From a virus, in the IMG/VR virus record IMGVR_UViG_3300042311_001128, positions 1 through 64,000 of that record: 64,000 nt of DNA; one strand, written 5' to 3'. The first letter of the stretch is position 1; each line of letters opens with the position of its first letter. Shown in pieces: positions 58,631-64,000 of the stretch. The position numbers and the translations under genes were made by a program. The notes beneath the pieces are model-generated. The model made no database searches and was not told the DNA's origin. It saw only the letters and a list, made by a program, of their open reading frames with translations.

Positions 58631-58720
58631 ATCGACATTATCAACAAAGTCTAGAACCTTTACATGGTAACGGTTTCGGTTGTCGATCACCCTATCTACA
58701 ATCTATCTACAATGATAACA
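58631..58720 (+). repeat. palindromic module, copy I
   Basis: ATTATCAACAAAGTCTAGAA, an AACC...GGTT centre and GGTTGTCGATCACC-CTATCTACAATC (in parts), with two further TCTACAAT half sites. Confidence 0.7.
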
Positions 58721-58733
58721 AGTAAATATACTT

Positions 58734-58796
58734 AGTACATCTGCTCAAAAATAATTCTCCCATCTACTTGACTTTATTGGGAGAATGATCCATAAT
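58734..58796 (+). promoter_or_regulatory. operator-promoter, copy 2
   Basis: ATTCTCCCA (58754) and TGGGAGAAT (58778) flank TTGACT (58768); CATAAT (58791) follows at 17 bases. Upstream TACATCTGCTCAAAAATA. Confidence 0.8.
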
Positions 58797-58826
58797 AGAA
58801 AAGTAAACAAAACACACAACAACGAC

Positions 58827-59495
58827 ATGAACACTTTACAAACTAAATTAGCTCGATTGGAATCTCAACTTAAAATTACAAAAGGCAATCGTGCCAAAGC
58901 TAAGATTGTTATAGAAATTCTAAAAGTAGAATCAGCTATTGAATGGATCGAAAAAAAACAAGCATTTAAAGACGAGTTTTATCGAAAACCAGAAAAGACA
59001 ATTAATAAATTCAAGGATACTCAAATCAATATAACCGAAACTCAAGCAATTGAACTCAGAACCAAACAGTTAGAATTAAATCTTTTTTGTGAGATGCCAT
59101 GCGTAAATAAGTTTCAAGAAGTCGATAACACAAAATTTACCAAACAGACCATATCTATTCTAAACAAAGAAGGTAAAACTAGAAAAGTAAAAGGAGAAGC
59201 TTTGGGCGATTATCTGATTTCTGCGGGAGGAAATGACGCTTACTGCATTTATCACATCCCAACAGGATTAAAAATAATGTCTAGTGTAGGATTTAAAACT
59301 AGAAACCCAGTTAAGTATGAAAATCTAAGCGAAAAAGAAGCGGCTAGGTTAGCTGTCAAAAAGTTGGTCGCCGCTAACATTGACATTCCAGGTTCTTACT
59401 TAGAATGGAATAAGTCTAGCGCAATTGAAAAAGCAAAAATAGGGCAAAACATCATAGATGCTTTTGATGACAAGATTAAGGCTAAAGCTTCATGA
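58827..59495 (+). CDS. hypothetical protein of the operator regulon (222 aa)
   Basis: The ATG at 58827 is chosen because the upstream in-frame ATG lies inside the promoter. Residues 1-60 are a coiled coil (LQTKLARLESQLKITKGNRAK); a later FKTRNPVKYENLSEKEAARLAVKKL domain follows YLISAGGNDAYCIYHIPTGL. The middle has a NKEGKTRKVKGEALGDYLIS segment. Function unknown; probably an early gene. Confidence 0.65.
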   Translation: MNTLQTKLARLESQLKITKGNRAKAKIVIEILKVESAIEWIEKKQAFKDEFYRKPEKTINKFKDTQINITETQAIELRTKQLELNLFCEMPCVNKFQEVDNTKFTKQTISILNKEGKTRKVKGEALGDYLISAGGNDAYCIYHIPTGLKIMSSVGFKTRNPVKYENLSEKEAARLAVKKLVAANIDIPGSYLEWNKSSAIEKAKIGQNIIDAFDDKIKAKAS

Positions 59496-59520
59496 GTACA
59501 TTTATCGCTTAGTCAGCAAT

Positions 59521-59552
59521 AAAAAACGCTTAACTAAGCTAAGTGTTTTTTA
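59521..59552 (+). terminator. hairpin terminator
   Basis: CGCTTA-ACTAAGC-TAAGTG between A6 and T6 runs. Confidence 0.75.
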
Positions 59553-59554
59553 TT

Positions 59555-59617
59555 AGTACATCTGCTCAAAAATAATTCTCCTATATACTTGTATTTTATG
59601 GGAGAATAATATGGGAT
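59555..59617 (+). promoter_or_regulatory. operator-promoter, copy 3
   Basis: ATTCTCCTA (59575) and TGGGAGAAT (59599); -35 TTGTAT, -10 TGGGAT. Weakest match of the five. Confidence 0.65.
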
Positions 59618-59684
59618 AAAAACAATCGGCCAAATCAAAACGGGGAATTATCTCAGTTTCATATTAACACTAACAAAAACCACT

Positions 59685-60065
59685 ATGATTTTAATCTTGT
59701 CTCTTAAATTAGAAGATTTTGAGGTTTTAAAATCTTCTATTCAAAAAATCGACAATACTGACACTAACTTAAGTCTTGTTAAGCTACAAAATTACTCTTT
59801 ATCAGGCATAGCCTTGGCAAGAGTAACCTTGGTCTGTGATAAGCCTCCTCAGATAATCGCAAAAAAAGAAATCAACTTTTCTACAGAAGCAATTATCCCT
59901 GAAACTAAATACTGTGCTGCCTGCTTAGTTTTGGGTGAATTTACAGCACTCAATACCCGTAACAATTCTGGATACTGCTTGGAACACCGAGAACTCGATC
60001 CTAAACGAAAACAGGATCAACACCAACGTTACAAACAAAGACGTAGTACAAATGCTCAGAAATAA
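59685..60065 (+). CDS. zinc-finger-like protein (126 aa)
   Basis: CAACLVLGEF ... GYCLEHRELDPKRKQDQ has a Cys...Cys-His arrangement at the C-terminus; the N-terminal 80 residues are beta-rich. Basic tail. Second gene of the operator regulon. Possibly a DNA-binding or host-takeover protein. Confidence 0.55.
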   Translation: MILILSLKLEDFEVLKSSIQKIDNTDTNLSLVKLQNYSLSGIALARVTLVCDKPPQIIAKKEINFSTEAIIPETKYCAACLVLGEFTALNTRNNSGYCLEHRELDPKRKQDQHQRYKQRRSTNAQK

Positions 60066-60107
60066 TTCTCCCATATACTTGACTTTATTGGGAGAATTTT
60101 GTAAGAT
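60044..60107 (+). promoter_or_regulatory. operator-promoter, copy 4
   Basis: ATTCTCCCA (60065) and TGGGAGAAT (60089) flank TTGACT (60079); TAAGAT (60102) at 17 bases. It overlaps the end of the previous gene. Confidence 0.8.
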
Positions 60108-60141
60108 AAGACTAAGCAAACAAACACAAGAGGACAAAAAA

Positions 60142-61062
60142 ATGACTTCTATTAATTTTTACGAAAGAGATACAATTATCAGGTTTTTCCAAAACACCCT
60201 CAATCAAATTAACCAAGAGTGTTTCGGAGAAAAATTGTCAGTCACTGATAACGGTGATTATGTTACGGTCAAAACGCAAGGGTTATTTGTTGCAAATTAT
60301 AACATCCAAAAGCTTTGGGACGCACTAGAAAACTATGATCAAGATGACTGTGTTAAATTTGATAATTTGTGGGATTATCTTGATAATTGCAAATACATCC
60401 CACGAGAGGATCAAGAAACTGACAACGGGTTAAAAACCAATGATGAGTTATCTTTTTCTGAAAAACGACAAGTTGCGCTTGTTGATATTATGTTGTTAAG
60501 TGAACCTGACGAAGAATACCAAGAGTTCAATAAAGCATGGATTGAAAAAGAAAACTTAAAGCAACAAATATATGATCTTGAATGTACAGTTTCTCTACTG
60601 CAAAGAAAAACAAATCAAATAACAGTTCTAAACGAATCTGTTACTCAATTACATACTCGTATTTATCAACTGGAACAGGAAAATGAGCAACTAAAAACCA
60701 ATCAACCAGAAACCAAAGCAGAACCTAAATCAGATAAAAAACCGACGGCTAAAAAATCTAAGTTTAAACTACCAGAGAACTTTGTTAGCTACCAACAAGA
60801 GTGTGACGACTTAATTGATGCCTTATCCTGTTTTTACAGCATCAAAAAAGGTAAGTGGGGGAAAGACATTCTCCAGTTTATTCTTACTCCCAACGATACC
60901 GAAAAAGCAAAGCATCCATATCCTGACAAGTGGAAAGCAGGGCTATATTTACATGGACAGTGGACAGTCGATAAAGTCAATCTATCCGACCCTGATGAAT
61001 GGGAAGATTGGTTCATGGATGTCAATGACTTTGCTGACGCTAACGACATAGAGATTAGTTAG
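60142..61062 (+). CDS. hypothetical coiled-coil protein, MTSINFxERD family (306 aa)
   Basis: ATG 60142 behind AAGAGGACAAAAA; upstream codons lie in the promoter and previous gene. The N-terminus matches the 49822 protein. A coiled coil (LKQQIYDLECTVSLLQRKTN ... QLEQENEQLKTNQ) is followed by a Lys-rich linker and an acidic C-terminal domain ending DPDEWEDWFMDVNDFADAND. The tail (FYSIKKGKWGKDILQFILTP) is unlike known families. An early-type protein under the shared operator. Confidence 0.65.
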   Translation: MTSINFYERDTIIRFFQNTLNQINQECFGEKLSVTDNGDYVTVKTQGLFVANYNIQKLWDALENYDQDDCVKFDNLWDYLDNCKYIPREDQETDNGLKTNDELSFSEKRQVALVDIMLLSEPDEEYQEFNKAWIEKENLKQQIYDLECTVSLLQRKTNQITVLNESVTQLHTRIYQLEQENEQLKTNQPETKAEPKSDKKPTAKKSKFKLPENFVSYQQECDDLIDALSCFYSIKKGKWGKDILQFILTPNDTEKAKHPYPDKWKAGLYLHGQWTVDKVNLSDPDEWEDWFMDVNDFADANDIEIS

Positions 61063-61083
61063 TTTCTAGTTATCAGTTATCAG

Positions 61084-61147
61084 TAGTACATCTGCTCAAA
61101 AATAATTCTCCCACATACTTGACTTTATTGGGAGAATGATCTACTAT
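61084..61147 (+). promoter_or_regulatory. operator-promoter, copy 5
   Basis: ATTCTCCCA (61105) and TGGGAGAAT (61129) flank TTGACT (61119); TACTAT (61142) at 17 bases. Upstream box AGTACATCTGCTCAAAAATA. Confidence 0.8.
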
Positions 61148-61181
61148 AGAAATGTAAACAAAACACACGAGGTACTAAGTC

Positions 61182-61325
61182 ATGTCTAACGATAAACAAC
61201 CAATCGAAACAACACAAATTCCTGAAATTAAAAAGGCTCAAATTTTCTACGAAGAGATTGAGCAAATAACTCAATCTTTAAATCAGAAAGCACAAACAGT
61301 GCTAGACAAATATCCGATGCTGTAA
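61182..61325 (+). CDS. small helical protein (47 aa)
   Basis: MSNDKQPIETTQIPEIKKAQ ... LDKYPML with GAGGTACTAAGTC ribosome site, directly controlled by operator copy 5. Single amphipathic helix. Function unknown. Confidence 0.6.
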   Translation: MSNDKQPIETTQIPEIKKAQIFYEEIEQITQSLNQKAQTVLDKYPML

Positions 61326-61371
61326 TCAGTTATCAGTTATCAGTTATCAGCAAATTAATAGGAGTAAAAAT

Positions 61372-61557
61372 ATGCTACAAAATATAGCAAGTTATCGACT
61401 AAATTTTCTAAAAATGTCCGAATTAAGAAAATTGGCATCTAAGTATGGACTTCCAAAGCAACGATGGAACCGCTCAATTTTAATCGTTAAACTCAGTAAA
61501 ATTGTTGACTGGACGACACTACCAAAGCCTAACATAGTTATTGACTATTTTAGCTGA
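61372..61557 (+). CDS. SAP-like small protein (61 aa)
   Basis: MSELRKLASKYGLPKQRWNR followed by SILIVKLSKI is a SAP-like motif similar to the end of the 44668 protein (LRKLAKKHRLDSKG). Ribosome site ATAGGAGTAAAAAT. Possible DNA- or RNA-binding. Confidence 0.55.
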   Translation: MLQNIASYRLNFLKMSELRKLASKYGLPKQRWNRSILIVKLSKIVDWTTLPKPNIVIDYFS

Positions 61558-61643
61558 TAAAATTCAGTTATGCCCTATAGAAATGAGTTATTAAATTAGT
61601 TTATCAGTTATCGGTTATTAACCACAAATCAACAAAGGTAATT

Positions 61644-61736
61644 ATGTTTCACTTAAACTTTGCAGAAGAAGATAAAAATGGCAATCCTAAAAACCAGACT
61701 TTTACTGCTGGGGCTATTATATACGACAAAGAGTGA
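61644..61736 (+). CDS. 30-aa peptide
   Basis: MFHLNFAEEDKNGNPKNQTF ... YDKE with ribosome site AAAGGTAATT, just before the next gene. Could be a real small peptide or a broken gene. Confidence 0.35.
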   Translation: MFHLNFAEEDKNGNPKNQTFTAGAIIYDKE

Positions 61737-61752
61737 ATCAACGGGAGTAATT

Positions 61753-62025
61753 ATGCTATCATTTCAAGAGTTTCAATCTACAATCAAAGAAAATATTCCC
61801 TATTATCTTTGGGAATTTGAGCAAAATCAATCTTCTGACAATAATGGCGAATATCGAGCAAAAATAAAAAATTCCCAGATAGGAGTACGTTATCTTTGTC
61901 GATTAAATAAGTTTATCGTTATTTTGCAAAATAATGATAAAGACTATGGCGATCAAACAACTATAGCTACAGACTTAAGGTTTGTTCACGATGCCGTCGT
62001 GAGCTATATTCAATTAGAGTTTTAG
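61753..62025 (+). CDS. hypothetical protein (90 aa)
   Basis: ATG 61753 behind CGGGAGTAATT. MLSFQEFQSTIKENIPYYLW, RAKIKNSQIGVRYLCRL beta region and FVHDAVVSYIQLEF end. Function unknown. Confidence 0.6.
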   Translation: MLSFQEFQSTIKENIPYYLWEFEQNQSSDNNGEYRAKIKNSQIGVRYLCRLNKFIVILQNNDKDYGDQTTIATDLRFVHDAVVSYIQLEF

Positions 62026-62029
62026 TGTA

Positions 62030-62524
62030 ATGATTAGATTTTACTGGAATGATAAATTAGTGTCTTATCACGAGACACAAGAGGAAGCTTTTGAACAAGG
62101 ATTTAAGTATTTACATCAGCATCCTGCGTCGCCTGATTTTAAGCGTATGCCTCATAGACAGTGTTCATTCGTAGACACAACAGAAATCGATTGGTGGAAA
62201 CATTCAAAAATTCTTTTTGAACGGTTTACTGATTGGATTTGCCATAAGCGGTATTCTGATAATGGAGGCGTACTTATGGACATGAAGCGTATCCTTTCAG
62301 AAATAAAAAGAAAAGGGTATTTATCTTTAGACGATATAAATCAACTAATAGAGATTAACCCATACTTCTTAAATAACTTTGCAAGGTGCTATAAATTAAC
62401 TCCAGAAGAGGTAAAAGTGTTAGCATCTGAAAGAAAAGTAACGTTTAACATGGTTTTTGAGTACATAGAAATTGATTATTCGGCATTAGCGCATTGGTTA
62501 CGCAAATCAAAAATCACTCCCTAA
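62030..62524 (+). CDS. hypothetical protein (164 aa)
   Basis: N-terminal half (FYWNDKLVSYHETQEEAFEQGFKYLHQHPASPDF) is like phage DUF-type beta/helix units that pair with DUF7352-type proteins (compare RPHPASPQ at 31900); C-terminal half is helical (DDINQLIEINPYFLNNFARC). Function unknown. Confidence 0.55.
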   Translation: MIRFYWNDKLVSYHETQEEAFEQGFKYLHQHPASPDFKRMPHRQCSFVDTTEIDWWKHSKILFERFTDWICHKRYSDNGGVLMDMKRILSEIKRKGYLSLDDINQLIEINPYFLNNFARCYKLTPEEVKVLASERKVTFNMVFEYIEIDYSALAHWLRKSKITP

Positions 62525-62547
62525 AACCAATAAAAATAAATTGTTAT

Positions 62548-62580
62548 AATAGCTGTAAGGATAACTTACAGCTATTTTTT
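62548..62580 (+). terminator. hairpin terminator abutting a start codon
   Basis: AATAGCTGTAAG-GATAA-CTTACAGCTATT then TTTT ends one base before the ATG at 62582. A TATAAT (62545) overlaps its left arm. Confidence 0.75.
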
Positions 62581-62581
62581 A

Positions 62582-62980
62582 ATGATTAACTGGAATCTAG
62601 GAAAAGACTTAGCTACTGAAGCTTTTGGGGAAATGGTGTCCGAGTTTGCCCAAGAAATTAATTTTCAGGTAGAAGATAGTAAATGGAACTGGCCACGGGA
62701 AACCGTACGAAAAAATGGCAGTGTAGTTGGCTCACCCCGGGACATTGTGGATACAGGTGAGCTAAAAAATAGCCAATTTATTGAAGATGTATCCGATGTC
62801 TATAAAGTAATCGGTTACACGGCTGATCATGCCGCTCTTGTCCATGAAGGGTATCAAATAGAGCGTAACGATGGGACGGTGACAGATGTTCCCGCCCGCC
62901 CATTTATCGACACGGCTATAGAAGACTATAATCCAATTGAGGCTTATAGTGAAATCTTAAAGGAAAAATTAAATGAGTGA
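62582..62980 (+). CDS. HK97 gp10-like tail component
   Basis: The 132-aa protein has VDTGELKNSQFIEDV, DHAALVHEGYQIERNDG and VPARPFIDTAIEDY, as in gp10-type tail-completion proteins. Lacks a ribosome site (only the terminator precedes it), so translation may be low or leaderless. First of the right-hand tail genes. Confidence 0.7.
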   Translation: MINWNLGKDLATEAFGEMVSEFAQEINFQVEDSKWNWPRETVRKNGSVVGSPRDIVDTGELKNSQFIEDVSDVYKVIGYTADHAALVHEGYQIERNDGTVTDVPARPFIDTAIEDYNPIEAYSEILKEKLNE

Positions 62981-63422
62981 ATCAGAATTAAGAAATATTT
63001 TATTAGGTATTAGAAACAATTTAAAGATACTTATCGGTACTGACTTAGGTAAATACGAAATAACAAGCCCTACAGGGCAAAATTTAAAAGAAATTGATGC
63101 TATTTGGGTAGAGCCTCCTGAATTACCCCCTAACTATAAAGTAAAACCTAATAGCGGCATCGAAGCAATTATTCAAAGAGAGCCTAATCCTTATCACGAA
63201 AATTTACTAGGATATACCGTAGGTATAAATAACTATTGCATTACCCTAAAACAGTACAATCTAGAGAAAAGCCTAACACCAGTGATTGAAACACTTAAAT
63301 CTTCTCGCTACTGGAATTTTCTAGATCAGCCTCGCCTAACCCCCTATACCAAAACTTCTGAGGGGATTATCAGACCAAAAGCGACCTTTAAAATCACTAC
63401 TGCTAGGCTTTTAGACTTCTAG
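62973..63422 (+). CDS. tail completion/terminator protein (149 aa)
   Basis: It overlaps the gp10-like gene by 8 bases and precedes the tail tube gene, the usual place for the tail terminator. Contains GIRNNLKILIGTDLGKYE, then PNYKVKPNSGIEAIIQREPN and CITLKQYNLEKSL. Position is the main support. Confidence 0.6.
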   Translation: MSESELRNILLGIRNNLKILIGTDLGKYEITSPTGQNLKEIDAIWVEPPELPPNYKVKPNSGIEAIIQREPNPYHENLLGYTVGINNYCITLKQYNLEKSLTPVIETLKSSRYWNFLDQPRLTPYTKTSEGIIRPKATFKITTARLLDF

Positions 63423-63484
63423 AGTACACATTTACTAATCTTTTATAGTACAATATAACTAGAAAAGTTTAGTCAGTGATTAGA

Positions 63485-64000
63485 ATGTCGAATCAAATTC
63501 TAGAATTAAATCGGAGTGACAACCTCACCCCTAGCCGTGATACGCAATTTTTTATTTCTGGTGCTTACGGATTTGGACAAGAACCTTCCACACGAGTAGC
63601 CGATTTAGGTGGTGCAATCGTCTTAGGTGATTCCACTCTTACCGTGGCGACTGGGGGTTTTGGCCGAATTTTATATGCTGGCACTTTAATTTATGTGGGG
63701 ACTGCCGGTGATTATGTGGTCGTCCGAACAAAAACGACGACAGCAACCCAGACAGCAATCCAGATCGAACCTTCCAAAATTGCTGCTACCCTTGCTACTC
63801 CCGCTCAAAAATGCACAATTAAATCTTGGGTTCCTTTTTTGAGCGCCAAGACCTTTAACGTTGACACCTCCTCTACTGAGGTTACTGATTCTGTCTTTGG
63901 TGAAATGGCGGTGGAGAAATTTATCTCTGAGATCATGAGTACTGGGTCGGTATCGGGTCCGCTTGTATTTGGTGATCCTGGATATGAAATCGTAAAGGCC
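63485..64000 (+). CDS. major tail protein, partial
   Basis: The frame is open from ATG 63485 to the right edge (172 codons). MSNQILELNRSDNLTPSRD, then AYGFGQEPSTRVADLGGAIVLG, GFGRILYAGTLIYVGTAGDY and KTFNVDTSSTEVTDSVFGEM with a beta-rich body typical of siphovirus tail tube subunits. G+C content rises here, as is common for highly expressed structural genes. Tape-measure genes should follow beyond the window. Confidence 0.65.
   Translation, partial: MSNQILELNRSDNLTPSRDTQFFISGAYGFGQEPSTRVADLGGAIVLGDSTLTVATGGFGRILYAGTLIYVGTAGDYVVVRTKTTTATQTAIQIEPSKIAATLATPAQKCTIKSWVPFLSAKTFNVDTSSTEVTDSVFGEMAVEKFISEIMSTGSVSGPLVFGDPGYEIVKA

Larger units (their letters stand above)
58176..58826. other. 650-bp intergenic region with three modules and an operator-promoter
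   Basis: No ORF. It holds a CATCGCTAAAAGCGAGGGTC-TTCACCCC motif (58202), a strong hairpin (58242-58269), modules G, H and I, pyrimidine-rich tracts, and operator-promoter copy 2 (58734-58796) for the next gene. Confidence 0.75.

Noticed and set aside
1-64000. Reverse transcriptase or integrase gene
   Set aside because: No frame with RT catalytic motifs or tyrosine/serine recombinase motifs was found; these must lie outside if present.

Overview
The window looks like part of the genome of a temperate, tailed (siphovirus-like) cyanophage or phage-plasmid, open at both ends. Cyanobacterial signs are the AT-rich sequence, iterated AGTTATC heptamers between genes, scattered GCGATCG-type sites, bacterial-SH3 lysis proteins of a type I know from cyanobacteria, and close similarity of several genes to cyanobacterial ones. 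A freshwater colonial cyanobacterium is a reasonable host guess, but it is inference. Phage identity rests on portal, major capsid, large and small terminase, tail, GH19 endolysin, RusA and repressor genes. I see no integrase and no reverse transcriptase in the window.

Layout. 1-950 (-): a formylglycine-generating-enzyme-fold protein whose C-terminus looks like the variable region of a diversity-generating retroelement (DGR) target. 1.4-6.1 kb (+): early/accessory genes including a Gp3-like recombination directionality factor and a ParB-like protein. 6.1-7.05 kb: a repressor/Cro-like divergent switch with an operator. 7.2-15.0 kb (+): a zinc-finger/TOPRIM/DUF3987 replication protein, small genes and a DEAD-type helicase. 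15.0-21.1 kb (+): DUF2793, DUF2460/DUF2163 tail-tip genes, then lysis genes. 21.2-29.4 kb (+): portal, a host-like vanadium haloperoxidase inserted after it, minor head protein, protease-like protein, capsid, connector, RusA. 29.9-38.1 kb (+): small genes, thymidylate synthase and class I ribonucleotide reductase (alpha and beta), a dNTP supply set. 38.3-42.3 kb (-): tail-fibre/baseplate genes. 42.3-46.4 kb: a repeat-rich, plasmid-like locus with an FDHDGIEL-family protein, PadR, SAP and RHH genes and a tRNA. 46.5-52.3 kb: SH3/transpeptidase-like protein, a second DGR-target-like protein, many small genes. 52.3-56.5 kb: terminase pair (-), ParB-like plus C5 methyltransferase (+). 56.5-58.8 kb: structured tandem repeats and a second FDHDGIEL locus flanked by the same ~100-bp modules. 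58.8-62.5 kb: early-type genes behind a shared promoter-operator. 62.6-64.0 kb: gp10-like, tail completion and major tail protein genes running off the right edge.

The parts that go beyond a standard phage map are: (i) nine copies of a ~100-bp palindromic module around two loci that encode paralogous FDHDGIEL proteins with the same hairpin leader; (ii) an array of 90-bp tandem repeats able to fold as branched RNA, enclosed in 20-bp inverted repeats; (iii) five copies of a promoter whose -35 box lies inside a 9-bp inverted repeat, forming one regulon; (iv) two DGR-like target genes; (v) the haloperoxidase cargo. Several small genes carry single frameshifts or in-frame stops, so accessory decay is ongoing, or the assembly has homopolymer errors.
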